64,000 nt of DNA, from contig NZ_LMEF01000012.1 of assembly GCF_001427905.1 (NCBI RefSeq), positions 1,886-65,885 of the forward strand. The letters are read 5' to 3'. The translations under genes were made by a program, and so were the position numbers. Below, one piece after another: positions 19,517 through 28,042 of the stretch; the first letter of the stretch is position 1; every line of letters begins with the position of its first letter. Origin of the DNA: Flavobacterium sp. Root420 (lineage in GTDB: Bacteria > Bacteroidota > Bacteroidia > Flavobacteriales > Flavobacteriaceae). A model generated the notes under the pieces. It ran no database searches. It saw only the letters and a program-made list of their open reading frames with translations, and was not told the origin of the DNA.

Positions 19517-19890
19517 AGCTCCAGTTTTTTATAGACATTGCTCAATTTTAAAGCAACAGTCTCGTTAAAATAAGTGGTGTTTTTTACTTTCACCAAATTA
19601 TCTTCAGTCGTTGTAATATCAAGTTCTAAGCGCAATTCCGGATTATTTTCCGGATTAATAAGCGCCATAAATTTTACGTTGGCAAGCGTTTGAATCATTA
19701 AAGTACTTTCAGTGATTTTCTCCGTAAGTTCCTTAATAATCTGAATCATGCAAACTCCCGGCATAATCGGGTTTCCCGGAAAATGACCTTTGAAAATTTC
19801 ATGTTTTTCATTGACCAAAATCGTAATACTATATTTAGAATCGGTTGTTTTTTCTTCCGAAAGAACTTTGTAAAAATCTTTTAAAACCAT
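19513..19890 (-). CDS. Hotdog-fold 3-hydroxyacyl-ACP dehydratase-like protein, probably non-catalytic
   Basis: 125 aa. The FabZ/FabA-like core motif GHFPGNPIMPGVCMIQIIKE is clear. The position of the usual catalytic Glu (PGVLxIE) is Gln here, and the N-terminal catalytic His motif (HRxPFLLVD) is absent. So it may bind an acyl-ACP rather than dehydrate it. Gene order (downstream of the beta-barrels, overlapping the next gene by 4 nt) places it in the pigment operon. Confidence 0.85.
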   Translation of the reverse strand: MVLKDFYKVLSEEKTTDSKYSITILVNEKHEIFKGHFPGNPIMPGVCMIQIIKELTEKITESTLMIQTLANVKFMALINPENNPELRLELDITTTEDNLVKVKNTTYFNETVALKLSNVYKKLEL

Positions 19891-19893
19891 TTT

Positions 19894-20508
19894 TTATTTT
19901 TTTCCGCCAAAGGCATAAGAAAGTCCTAATTGAAAATTGACATTGGTATTGTAACTTCCAAATAAATAATAATCATTTCGGTCATTATAATAGGAACTAT
20001 CAAATACATCCAGTATACCTTTTTTTAATCTGGCTTCAAATGTAAGACCAGAAGGCAAACGATAGGCAATACCGCTAATAAATGCTAAATCATTATACAT
20101 TGCTACTTTGTCTAAATTATCATTTACAAGAACATCTACAGCGGGCCCAAATTGTATTTGAATTCCAGGTCCAAATGTCAATTTATTAAGAAGCGTAAAG
20201 GATAAATAACCCATTTGCAAATCACGAGATTTTACTATTTCGGTTTGGGTATTATCATTAAAATAATATCCAACATTGTCAGATCCCTGTCTGCTATACG
20301 TTATTTCAGGCTGAAGCGCATATTTTTTTGTAATATTTATTTCTCCAAAAGCACCAATATAAAAATCAGTTTTATAGCTGGAACGCGTTTCTGAAATAGT
20401 CGAAAACGAAAAACCTCCTCTTAAACCTGGTTTAAAAGAAGTTTGGGCACCAGCTTGTTGAAATGCAAAAATAGCTGTTGCGGCGATTAATAAATTTCTA
20501 TATTTCAA
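19894..20508 (-). CDS. Outer-membrane beta-barrel protein (PorT-like), paralog 1
   Basis: 204 aa with signal peptide (MKYRNLLIAATAIFAFQQAGAQ). Alternating strands, the word YALQPEITYSRQGSDNV and a C-terminal aromatic-containing strand point to an eight-stranded OMP_b-brl_2 barrel. It is a tandem paralog of the next gene: both share GLRGG/GIRGG near the N-terminus, LQPE(I/L)TYSRQGS and LP(S/N)GLTFEAR. The gene may be structural or help anchor pigment in the outer membrane; no direct proof. Confidence 0.82.
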   Translation of the reverse strand: MKYRNLLIAATAIFAFQQAGAQTSFKPGLRGGFSFSTISETRSSYKTDFYIGAFGEINITKKYALQPEITYSRQGSDNVGYYFNDNTQTEIVKSRDLQMGYLSFTLLNKLTFGPGIQIQFGPAVDVLVNDNLDKVAMYNDLAFISGIAYRLPSGLTFEARLKKGILDVFDSSYYNDRNDYYLFGSYNTNVNFQLGLSYAFGGKK

Positions 20509-20513
20509 AATGT

Positions 20514-21119
20514 TTATTTTACTTTAAAAGTATAGCTGATACCAAACTGCAATACCTGATTTAAAATAACCTGATCACTATAATAGTCATCATAATCAAT
20601 ACCATCGTAACCGTAAATATCAATTAATCCTTGCTTAAACCTTGCTTCAAAAGTTAATCCGTTTGGTAAACTGTAACCAATACCGCCAACAAAAGCAAAA
20701 TCCGTATCAATTGGATCATATCCGTATCGGCCAAAATTGTCACTTGTTTTAATATCAACAGATGGTCCGGCTAATATATGAAAGCCTTGTCCTCCAAAGT
20801 TAAACTTTGCGACTGCACCTATTGTTACATAATTTAACTCATATTTTGTATTTTCAAACGAGTCAGTATCTGGAAAATATTCGCGGCCTTCAGAGCCTTG
20901 TCTTGAATAGGTTAATTCTGGCTGAAGCGTAAAATATTTATTGAATTTTATTTCGACTAAACCGCCTACATAAAAATCAGATTTCATACTGTTGTCGTCA
21001 ATATTCGTTAAGGTTGAAAGATTTAAACCGCCACGAATTCCCGGACTAACTCTAACTTGTGCTTGTAAAGTTGCAAGGCCAATAAATAAAAGGAATGCAA
21101 TTAAGGTTATTTTTTTCAT
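20514..21119 (-). CDS. Outer-membrane beta-barrel protein (PorT-like), paralog 2
   Basis: 201 aa with signal peptide (MKKITLIAFLLFIGLATLQAQ). Barrel features and length match the neighbour 5 nt downstream, and shared blocks show a tandem duplication. It carries more acidic loops (DGIDYDDYYSD). Located between the lipoprotein and hotdog genes of the pigment cluster. Confidence 0.82.
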   Translation of the reverse strand: MKKITLIAFLLFIGLATLQAQVRVSPGIRGGLNLSTLTNIDDNSMKSDFYVGGLVEIKFNKYFTLQPELTYSRQGSEGREYFPDTDSFENTKYELNYVTIGAVAKFNFGGQGFHILAGPSVDIKTSDNFGRYGYDPIDTDFAFVGGIGYSLPNGLTFEARFKQGLIDIYGYDGIDYDDYYSDQVILNQVLQFGISYTFKVK

Positions 21120-21146
21120 TTTGGTTTGTTTTAGGTTATGTGAATT

Positions 21147-21782
21147 TTACTCTGATTTAAAATAATTTAACTCAATTTTTAACTTTATATTCTGATGTAA
21201 AATGACGACTTTTTTAGCAAAAATATCGTTTTCTAAAGTAAAAGTAATTGTTATTTTTTCTTTTGTTTTAGAAGAATGAACTACTTTTTCTAATTTTTGC
21301 TCTTTTTTAGAGACGAAAAGATAGTTGTCACGATTCCCGTCTGCCGATTTATAAATGTTATCGGATTCATTTTCGAATTGTTCCTGAATCAAATATTCTT
21401 TTTTAAGAAGTAGTCTAAAATCTTCTTTCAGCGTATTGATCAGTATTTTTTTATCTAATTCTGAAACTATTGAATTGACTTTAAAAGTCTTTTCAGAAAT
21501 CTCAAAATCCAACAATTTGTTACCAAATTCAGTGGTAAAAACGACGCGATGCGTAGTGTCATTTATTTTCTTTGCGATGAATATTCCAGACATATCATGA
21601 CCGTAAACCGTGATGTTGGTTTTGTAAACATAATCTGTTTTAGAGTCTGAAAAATAAGGAATTTCTACAGTCGTTTTGTCTAATTTTTTAGGCGTATAAT
21701 TTTTAGTGACCGAGCCACAGGAAATCAAAAAAACTGCCAAAAAGCAATTAATTAGTAAAAACTGAATCGTCGATTTTTGCAT
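21147..21782 (-). CDS. Lipoprotein of unknown function in the pigment cluster
   Basis: 211 aa. Lipoprotein signal with lipobox LISCGS (Cys about 22). The body is beta-rich and lacks a domain I recognise. The start overlaps the 3' end of the LolA-like gene by 35 nt, so the pair is translationally coupled. A LolA-like protein followed by a lipoprotein recalls LolA/LolB, and this protein is in the LolB size range, but the sequence gives no firm match. Confidence 0.7.
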   Translation of the reverse strand: MQKSTIQFLLINCFLAVFLISCGSVTKNYTPKKLDKTTVEIPYFSDSKTDYVYKTNITVYGHDMSGIFIAKKINDTTHRVVFTTEFGNKLLDFEISEKTFKVNSIVSELDKKILINTLKEDFRLLLKKEYLIQEQFENESDNIYKSADGNRDNYLFVSKKEQKLEKVVHSSKTKEKITITFTLENDIFAKKVVILHQNIKLKIELNYFKSE

Positions 21783-22374
21783 TGATCACTTTATTTTTAA
21801 GTACAATTCGGGTATAATCCTCGGATGATTCTAATAATTTGACCTGAACGACAGTTGCTTCTTCTTTGTCGAAAGTCAGTTCGATTTGTTTGATATATTT
21901 TTTCAAAGCAGCATCTTTCGGAACAAATTTCGCAATATTTTGTCCTTTCGATTTGAAGTACGAAATCGCAAATTCTTTGTCGTCAAACATATTTCCGCTC
22001 ACACTGCCAACAATTAATTTATTGATACGTCCAAAGATTTTGCTGTTGCCAATATCAACTGCGCTTTTCTTTCCCTCGTCGTTAATCAGGATTTTTCCGT
22101 TTTTAAAAACGATACTGTAATTGTATGGTTTTTTATATTGCCATTGTAGTAAAGCCGGTTCTTTAAAAATCATTTTTCCAGAAGTTTCAATGTCTTTGGA
22201 TAAAAAATCTAAATGTTTGTATTGAACGAAATCCGTACTTAAGGTTTTGATTTTTTTAGAAACTACATTTACATCTTGTTTGAAAGCGGCAATTTCAGCA
22301 TCCGTCATTTTTTGTTCCTGAGCGAACAAATTGCCAGAAATAAATAGAATTAGTATTGCTATTTTAGTTTTCAT
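21748..22374 (-). CDS. LolA-like outer-membrane lipoprotein carrier
   Basis: 208 aa from the ATG at 22374; seven further codons are open to a GTG, but the signal peptide MKTKIAILILFISGNLFAQ begins at this ATG. LolA-type strands are visible: FVQYKHLDFLSKDIETSGKM, followed by LQWQYKKPYNYSIVFKNGK. Family members carry lipids or lipoproteins across the periplasm. Aryl polyene clusters also carry a LolA-like gene, so it may ferry pigment to the outer membrane. Confidence 0.85.
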   Translation of the reverse strand: MKTKIAILILFISGNLFAQEQKMTDAEIAAFKQDVNVVSKKIKTLSTDFVQYKHLDFLSKDIETSGKMIFKEPALLQWQYKKPYNYSIVFKNGKILINDEGKKSAVDIGNSKIFGRINKLIVGSVSGNMFDDKEFAISYFKSKGQNIAKFVPKDAALKKYIKQIELTFDKEEATVVQVKLLESSEDYTRIVLKNKVINAKIDDSVFTN

Positions 22375-22392
22375 ATTTTTTAAATTTTTTTC

Positions 22393-22450
22393 CACTCCCG
22401 ATAGCTATCGGGATAAATGATTTAAACAGATTATAGATGAAATCCGTTTT
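22393..22450. repeat. Intergenic palindrome (TCCCGATAGCTATCGGGA type)
   Basis: A perfect 18-bp palindrome at 22396-22413 lies in a 34-nt block (22393-22426) that recurs with three changes at 53989-54022. The remaining part is AT-rich. It lies between the deacetylase and the LolA-like gene. Confidence 0.85.
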
Positions 22451-22459
22451 CATCCGCGT

Positions 22460-23236
22460 TCAATTTTCATAAGCTTTAAGATTCAAAAGTTCTTCAATCG
22501 AAATCACTTTGTAATTGTTTTGCTGTAAAAATTGCAAAAACTGTTCCAATACCAAAACAGAGTGCAATGCCGTGTCGTGCAAAAGTACGATTCCGCCGGG
22601 AGAAACTCGTTTTATTATGCGATTGAAAATTAAATTTTGGTCTTTTGTTCCGCCGTCAAGCGAACGAATACTCCAGCCAATTACTTTATGTCCGGTAATT
22701 TTTAAGGCTCTACGGATCGAAGGCGTCGTAACTCCGTAAGGCGGACGAAAAAAGTTTATTTTTTTGGAAGTGAATTTTTCGAGAAGCTGATCCGTTTTCT
22801 GAATTTCTTTTGTGATTGCTGCAGCATTATAAAAATCAAAAAACTTCGAATGATTATAAGAATGATTTCCAACCAAATGACCTTCAGCAATAATTTGTTT
22901 TATAATTTCCGGATGTGCTTCAACATTTTTCCCAATGCAGAAAAAGGTTGCTTTTGCATTGTATTTTTTCAACAATTGTAAAACTTCCAAAGTAAAAACA
23001 CTCGGGCCGTCATCAAAAGTAAGGGCAATTTTTTTTTCTGTTTCGGATGGATTATTGCAGAACGTTTTTACATGATAGTTCGAAGAAATTCGTGCTGAGC
23101 CAAAAGCATTTATACCGATCCAGATTAAAATTATCCCGATAAACCATAACAAATTTATTGCTGTATAGAGATTCAAAAGAAGCAGTAAAAGCAATAAAAA
23201 GAGAAAGAATAACGAAATGTTTTTATGCGTTATCAT
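22460..23236 (-). CDS. Polysaccharide deacetylase family protein (NodB domain)
   Basis: 258 aa. One or two N-terminal TM segments (residues 8-47), then a NodB domain with LTFDDGPS (Asp75-Asp76), the metal histidines in GNHSYNHS (His125, His129) and FRPPYGV. All metal and catalytic positions are intact. It would remove N-acetyl (or another acyl) groups at the cell surface side of the inner membrane. It overlaps the CLF-like gene by 4 nt. Its place in pigment synthesis is unknown. Confidence 0.88.
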   Translation of the reverse strand: MITHKNISLFFLFLLLLLLLLNLYTAINLLWFIGIILIWIGINAFGSARISSNYHVKTFCNNPSETEKKIALTFDDGPSVFTLEVLQLLKKYNAKATFFCIGKNVEAHPEIIKQIIAEGHLVGNHSYNHSKFFDFYNAAAITKEIQKTDQLLEKFTSKKINFFRPPYGVTTPSIRRALKITGHKVIGWSIRSLDGGTKDQNLIFNRIIKRVSPGGIVLLHDTALHSVLVLEQFLQFLQQNNYKVISIEELLNLKAYEN

Positions 23237-24294
23237 TTTGAAAGTAACGTAAAACTATGATTTTTTCCATTTACCTGATTGTACAATAAAATGGTATTGT
23301 AAGCTTGTTTTGTAACCGAATTTACTTTTATAATTTCTGGAATTTCCTGCGTTTTTATAATTTTTGATGCCATCCACACAGCAAAAGCCGAAGCTGTGTC
23401 ATATTCTCCGCTCAAATGTTTGTAATATAATTGTGGTGTTTCTGCGAAAGCATTTTCTGCCAGATTTTTGTAATAAGAGTCAAAAGTGATATTGCCGTCT
23501 AAGCCTAAAACTACTGCATCGACATTTGAAATTTGTAAATTATTGGCTTTTAAAAAAGCAATTATTTCAGATTCGATTTCGTTTTCTTCTAAGGTATTTT
23601 TAATTTCAACATCTAAAATTTCAGCGTAAGTCGAATCTTTTCTTTCATTTTCTAAAACAAAAAAGCTTGCGCCTTCTCCATAAACAACTCCAACTGAATT
23701 GGTATTTAAAATGTTGGAAGGAAGATCGTTTTCTTTTTTAATTCGTCCAGCCAATTTAAAAAGTGACATGGTATATTCGCCGGTTTCGTCAATGCCACCA
23801 ACCAAAATCGAATTGGCTTCGTTTTCTTCAATCTGCATTTTCGCATCCAAAAGCGCCGACTCAAAAGAAACAGCTCCATTTACATACGTAAAATTATAGC
23901 CTTTGCATTGCAACGACAAAGCAATTTGCGCACCAACCGTATTATGTGTTGATTGGATAAAAGATGTAGGTGTTAAAAACTCTTCGTTATTATCGAGAAT
24001 ATTTTTTAGAAATTTTTCAGAATCTTCAATGCATCCTAAGCCAGTTCCGGTAATAATTGCATCTACGTTTTCAAGGTTTGCATCTTTCATGGCCAAGGCC
24101 GAAGCTACGATTCCGTTTTTTACTCCTTTTGCCATTCTTCTTGCTGCGGAAGGAGAAATGTAATCTTTGTAAACCGGAGACACAATCGAAAAAACGGTAT
24201 CGTTTGTATTAAGGACCGCTTCTTCTAAAAAAACAGTATCAAATGTTTTTTGAGTCGAAATACAGCCTACTCCATTTATATATGCTTTTTTCAT
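23233..24294 (-). CDS. Ketosynthase-like protein lacking the active-site Cys (chain-length-factor-like)
   Basis: 353 aa with a thiolase fold. The block TYVNGAVSFESALL lines up with TISTACSSAANSIML of the intact neighbour, and puts Ala141 where the catalytic Cys should be. The H-G-T-x-T block is replaced by GLDGNIT and the GH block by SGEYDTA, so the Cys-His-His triad is gone. That pattern fits the inactive half of a KS/CLF heterodimer, as described for aryl polyene synthases. The most likely partner is the intact KS at 24554 or 37440. Confidence 0.85.
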   Translation of the reverse strand: MKKAYINGVGCISTQKTFDTVFLEEAVLNTNDTVFSIVSPVYKDYISPSAARRMAKGVKNGIVASALAMKDANLENVDAIITGTGLGCIEDSEKFLKNILDNNEEFLTPTSFIQSTHNTVGAQIALSLQCKGYNFTYVNGAVSFESALLDAKMQIEENEANSILVGGIDETGEYTMSLFKLAGRIKKENDLPSNILNTNSVGVVYGEGASFFVLENERKDSTYAEILDVEIKNTLEENEIESEIIAFLKANNLQISNVDAVVLGLDGNITFDSYYKNLAENAFAETPQLYYKHLSGEYDTASAFAVWMASKIIKTQEIPEIIKVNSVTKQAYNTILLYNQVNGKNHSFTLLSK

Positions 24295-24400
24295 ACGAAG
24301 ATTATATTTGTTTTTTTAGAGGAATATGGTATCATCATTCCTTATTATTGGTTCAAAAATAGTTTAAACTATGGATGTTGCTTTCAGCTTCATAAAAGTT

Positions 24401-24468
24401 TTTTAACCACAAATTACACAAATTATCGCGAATTAATTTGTGGGAATTTGTGTAATTTGCGGTTAAAA
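24401..24468. repeat. Intergenic palindrome (TTTTAACCACAAATTACAC type)
   Basis: Arms 24401-24424 and 24445-24468 pair over 24 nt with one mismatch. The rest of the 259-nt gap (24295-24553) holds a small palindrome GACTTAAGTC at 24480-24489 and no ORF. Confidence 0.82.
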
Positions 24469-24553
24469 TTAATATTGCAGACTTAAGTCTTCCGACTGAA
24501 CCCATGGGCTTTAAGTCTTAAGTAGTTTAGTTTTTATTGGAATCATGACGATT

Positions 24554-25756
24554 TCATGCGTTTTTTGAAAATATAAGGGTTGAACAATTTCCTCCAAAAC
24601 CGAAAGAGTTAGATAAAACGTGTTCGATATTTTTCATTTTTAAGGAAGTTTGCGGTTGCAGTTCAAATTCTTCCATCGGAATTTCGAAATTCAAATTCGG
24701 ATAAACCACATTATTCTGAATGGCCAAGACACTATAAACGGCTTCAATTGCGGCCGCTGCCGCTAAAGTATGACCGGTAAAAGGTTTTGTTGAACTGAAA
24801 TCTGGCACTTTTCCATTTTCATAAATGCGAAGTAAAGCCCTTCCTTCAGATAAATCGTTGTTGGGAGTTGCAGTTCCGTGCACATTGATATAGTCAATTT
24901 CAGAAGGTTTCAAACCTGAAACTTCAAAGGCTTTTTTCATCGCCAAATAAGCGCCATCGCCGTTTTCTGAAGAAGCGGTTTGATGAAAAGCGTCGTTTGC
25001 ATTTCCGTAACCGGAAACTCTGGCCAATACTTTTTTGTTGAATTTTTGAACCATTTCATCTGATTCTAAAACTAAATAAGCGGCCGCTTCTCCCAGGTTT
25101 AATCCTTTTCGGGTATTGTCGAAAGGTTTGTTATAATCGTCTGATAAAATCATCAAAGTCTTAAATCCGTTGATGGTAAATTTTGCCAAAGCATCGGTTC
25201 CGCCCACAATAACACGGTCTAATTTTCCGCTTTTAATCAATCGAGCACCCAGCATAATCGAGTTCGCAGCCGATGAACAGGCGGTGCTGATTGTGGTAAC
25301 CAGTCCTTTTAAACCCAATTCTTCTGCAATTTTTTCAGCCACGTCGCCACCGTCATGACAAGAAATGTACTTTACAAGTTTCGGGTTTTCGAAATACTTA
25401 TAATAATATTTTTCGGTCATATCCATACCACCCACACTTGTCGCTGATATAAGCCCGGTTCTAAATTCGTTTATTGAGGTGATTCCTGCATTTTCAACTG
25501 CTTGTTTAGCAGCCAAAGTACCGATCATCGCGGTTCTTGAAAAATTATTATTTTCAGAAAGATGCAATTCGGCAACCAGTTCTTTATTGGTTTTTTTGAT
25601 CTCGCCAACTTTAATCACATCAGCATGAACAGTCGGAATATTTTGGATTCTGGAAATACCAATTTTATTTTCGATTAACGAAATATAATTTTCTTCGACT
25701 GAATTTCCAATCGAAGAGATAATTCCCATTCCGGTTATTGCAACGCCCTTTGTCAT
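24554..25756 (-). CDS. Beta-ketoacyl-[ACP] synthase, FabF/KAS II-like
   Basis: 400 aa. The complete triad is present: Cys160 in TISTACSSAANS, His in INVHGTATPNND and His in KPFTGHTLAAAAA. It would extend the ACP-bound chain by decarboxylative Claisen condensation. The ACP gene lies just upstream, across the repeat at 25757-25848. It is an obvious candidate elongating KS of the polyene. Confidence 0.92.
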   Translation of the reverse strand: MTKGVAITGMGIISSIGNSVEENYISLIENKIGISRIQNIPTVHADVIKVGEIKKTNKELVAELHLSENNNFSRTAMIGTLAAKQAVENAGITSINEFRTGLISATSVGGMDMTEKYYYKYFENPKLVKYISCHDGGDVAEKIAEELGLKGLVTTISTACSSAANSIMLGARLIKSGKLDRVIVGGTDALAKFTINGFKTLMILSDDYNKPFDNTRKGLNLGEAAAYLVLESDEMVQKFNKKVLARVSGYGNANDAFHQTASSENGDGAYLAMKKAFEVSGLKPSEIDYINVHGTATPNNDLSEGRALLRIYENGKVPDFSSTKPFTGHTLAAAAAIEAVYSVLAIQNNVVYPNLNFEIPMEEFELQPQTSLKMKNIEHVLSNSFGFGGNCSTLIFSKNA

Positions 25757-25848
25757 TTTAGATTTTAGATTTATGATTTTAGACTTTGGATTCTAAATAT
25801 TTCTGTCTAAGAAATCTAAAATCCAAAGTCTAAAATCTAAAATTTATT
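25757..25848. repeat. Intergenic palindrome (GATTTTAGACTTTGGATT type)
   Basis: Perfect arms 25775-25792 and 25820-25837 (18 nt), extended by further imperfect TTTAGATT words. It fills the gap between the ACP gene and the downstream KS gene, so a hairpin could lower read-through or protect the ACP end of the mRNA. Confidence 0.85.
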
Positions 25849-26101
25849 TAGTTCTGTTTGCGCTAATGTAAGCTGCCATTGTTTCAATTGACTGGAAAAT
25901 TGATTTTCCTTCTTTCGGATCCACCAATTTAATCCCGTAATCTTTATCTAAAATCACGATTAATTCAAGTGCATCAATCGAGTCTAAACCTAAACCGTCT
26001 CCAAACAAAGGATCGTTATCAGCAATGTCTTCGATTGCGATATCTTCTAAGTTTAAAGTCGTAATAATTTTATTTTTTAATTCTTCTTTTAATGCTTCCA
26101 T
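25844..26101 (-). CDS. Acyl carrier protein
   Basis: 85 aa. The phosphopantetheine site is Ser41 in GDGLGLDSIDALEL. Acidic, four-helix type. It lies 2 nt after the half-KS gene and upstream of an intact KS, so it probably carries either the polyene or the resorcinol precursor. A second ACP lies at 37193. Confidence 0.93.
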   Translation of the reverse strand: MEALKEELKNKIITTLNLEDIAIEDIADNDPLFGDGLGLDSIDALELIVILDKDYGIKLVDPKEGKSIFQSIETMAAYISANRTK

Positions 26102-26103
26102 GC

Positions 26104-26718
26104 TTATTTATTATATAATGTATTGATAGTCTGGTTTGTATATTTTGTGTTTTCTTTCTTGCTTATCGTGCAAAGAAAAGCTTTGTAATCGTCATTAAAA
26201 AATTCTACCCAACCGCAAAGCACCACATCTGCTTTATCTGAATTTAATAGAATATTCGAATAATTCGATATAAATTCGGTGTTGAAAGCATCAAATATAA
26301 AGAAAGAATTTTCACTTTTCAGCTGATGGCGAATACTTATTTCGCCCAGACAAATATTTGGCAGCGTATAAACAAAGACTGCCGGACTCGGATAATAGTT
26401 TTCTTTGTCTGAAATTGATTCCTGATATTTTACATCAGTATCTAAACTCGAAGATTTATTGGCCAAAACCAAAGCGATATTATTTTCTTCCTCAGAAGAA
26501 GTTATCGGACTCAAAAGCAATTCAGCACCTAAAAAAGCCAATTTACTCAAAGCATCCATTTTGAAAAACTTCGGATATTGAATGTCAAAATTGCGATAGG
26601 CTTGTTTGGAGAAATCAGCAAAATTGCTGGGTTCAATTTTGAATACAGAAGTTCCGTTCAAAACGATTTCGTTGTTTTGGATAGTGATGTAGGATTGTAT
26701 GTATATTTTTTGCGTCAT
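26104..26718 (-). CDS. Half-size ketosynthase-like protein
   Basis: 204 aa. The central KMDALSKLAFLGAELLL and SPAVFVYTLPNICLGEISIRH blocks match the N-terminal half of a ketosynthase (the xxNTLPNxxxGEIxIR word). The chain ends at about the active-site region; DAFNTEFISNY stands where the Cys helix would be and has no Cys. So it is a stand-alone, non-catalytic KS half. Its position right before an ACP gene suggests a scaffold or ACP-binding role. Function is not known to me. Confidence 0.75.
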   Translation of the reverse strand: MTQKIYIQSYITIQNNEIVLNGTSVFKIEPSNFADFSKQAYRNFDIQYPKFFKMDALSKLAFLGAELLLSPITSSEEENNIALVLANKSSSLDTDVKYQESISDKENYYPSPAVFVYTLPNICLGEISIRHQLKSENSFFIFDAFNTEFISNYSNILLNSDKADVVLCGWVEFFNDDYKAFLCTISKKENTKYTNQTINTLYNK

Positions 26719-26807
26719 TTTATTTAAACACTAATTGCACTAATTTGCACGGATTGGTTATTGGTTTGAAAATTACACTAACTAATCTTGAAAATTAGTT
26801 TTATAAT
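26719..26807. repeat. Intergenic repeat (AAACACTAATT type) with small hairpin
   Basis: The 25-nt block 26726-26750 recurs inverted at 29256-29280 with three changes. A 7-bp hairpin (26780-26786 with 26794-26800) follows. It separates the half-KS gene from the passenger lipoprotein gene; the two repeat copies flank the 26808-29179 segment. Confidence 0.7.
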
Positions 26808-27506
26808 TTAAGACTCCCAAGTAGGAATAACTTCGGCAATTTTCCATTTTCCAGATTTGTTTTCAATTATAATTATAAAACCTCTTCCACATCTTCCTCC
26901 ACCACAAGAAGCGCCAGCGGATAAAATTCCTCTTGTTTTCGTTTTATTGAATTGAATTCTTGATACTGAAATTGTTCCAACGGGAAATCGTACATTACTA
27001 ATATCATTTAAATCCCAATTTTTTTCATGAGGATATTTTGATGCGTTTTGAAAATTAAACTTTTTGTTATTTTCAAAAGGCTTTAAATCAATTTTGTAAC
27101 TGTCTACTTCTTTTGAAACGTCATAAGTATAAGCTGAAATATTAATGTACTTCACTATCATTTCAGTTTCAAAAGAACTAATTTTCTCTACGTCGTTATA
27201 AACCCCCAGAAGTATTCTTGTTCTATCATTTTTGATGCTATCGCGATTACGCCAATATTCTTTTAATTCTTTATGAAATCCCGTAGTATCTTCTTTATTT
27301 GTTTTTTCATTAAATCTTGGAGTTGGTGGCGGAAAAATAATTCTTCTATCCATATAAATAGAATCTACAATTTCAACAAAGACACTTTTCATTGCATCTT
27401 TTTCAAATTGTAGTTCGTCAGTTTTTTTAACTTCTTCTTTTTTACACCCTAAAAAAGAAAGAAGAATTAGAGTTATAAATATGGATTTTGATAGTTTCAT
27501 AAACAT
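26808..27506 (-). CDS. Lipoprotein of unknown function
   Basis: 232 aa from the ATG at 27506, which overlaps the upstream stop as TAATG; a later ATG at 27500 is also possible. Lipobox LSFLGCKK. A striking ASCGGGRCGRGFIII block holds two Cys and many Gly near the C-terminus. I recognise no domain. It and the next gene interrupt the run of biosynthetic genes and look like passengers. Confidence 0.65.
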   Translation of the reverse strand: MFMKLSKSIFITLILLSFLGCKKEEVKKTDELQFEKDAMKSVFVEIVDSIYMDRRIIFPPPTPRFNEKTNKEDTTGFHKELKEYWRNRDSIKNDRTRILLGVYNDVEKISSFETEMIVKYINISAYTYDVSKEVDSYKIDLKPFENNKKFNFQNASKYPHEKNWDLNDISNVRFPVGTISVSRIQFNKTKTRGILSAGASCGGGRCGRGFIIIIENKSGKWKIAEVIPTWES

Positions 27507-28042
27507 TATTGGCATAAATTTTCAATATCTCTCTTTAAACTAATTTGTGAAAAAAGAACGGGAATATTTAATTTTTGATTTTCTTTTATCATTGTAAAAT
27601 AAATTTCATTTTTGTCTAAAATAAATATTCTTCTTGTTTGAAATCGTGGATTAATAGCCAGATTATTAAGGCTATTGTAAATTATTACATTTCCAGAATT
27701 TTTATGTTTTTCAAAACCTTTTTTTTCACAATATTGATTAATGAGTAATTTGTTTTCTTCTGCATTGTATTTGCTGACAATTTTAGTTAGGCATTTTTCA
27801 GTTGCTTTTCTATAAATTGTAATGGCACAATATAAACTAAAAATAAAAAGCAGATAAAACTCAATTCCAGTTTTTGAATAATCACGATAAGGATTAAAAT
27901 AAATTAAAAAAGGCATTAGAAATCCCCAGCTAAAAAATAGATATAAGGTTATTGTCCCAAACTTCTCAAGCCAATCTTCAGAATAAACTAATTTATTTAG
28001 TTCAATACTTTTTTTAACATCTAAATTCTTTAAACTTCTCAT
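27506..28042 (-). CDS. Membrane protein of unknown function
   Basis: 178 aa. Two hydrophobic segments at about residues 29-47 (FGTITLYLFFSWGFLMPFLI) and 62-82, then a soluble C-terminal domain. The ATG follows the KS stop codon with no gap, so it is translated with the KS. AT-rich. No domain recognised. Confidence 0.65.
   Translation of the reverse strand: MRSLKNLDVKKSIELNKLVYSEDWLEKFGTITLYLFFSWGFLMPFLIYFNPYRDYSKTGIEFYLLFIFSLYCAITIYRKATEKCLTKIVSKYNAEENKLLINQYCEKKGFEKHKNSGNVIIYNSLNNLAINPRFQTRRIFILDKNEIYFTMIKENQKLNIPVLFSQISLKRDIENLCQ

Noticed and set aside
22396..22413. TCCCGATAGCTATCGGGA as an operator
   Set aside because: The same block with extra flanking sequence recurs at 53992 beside unrelated genes, which fits a dispersed repeat better than a regulator site.
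26808..28042. Toxin-antitoxin or immunity pair
   Set aside because: The two genes look like a lipoprotein and a membrane protein without any toxin, antitoxin or nuclease motif.
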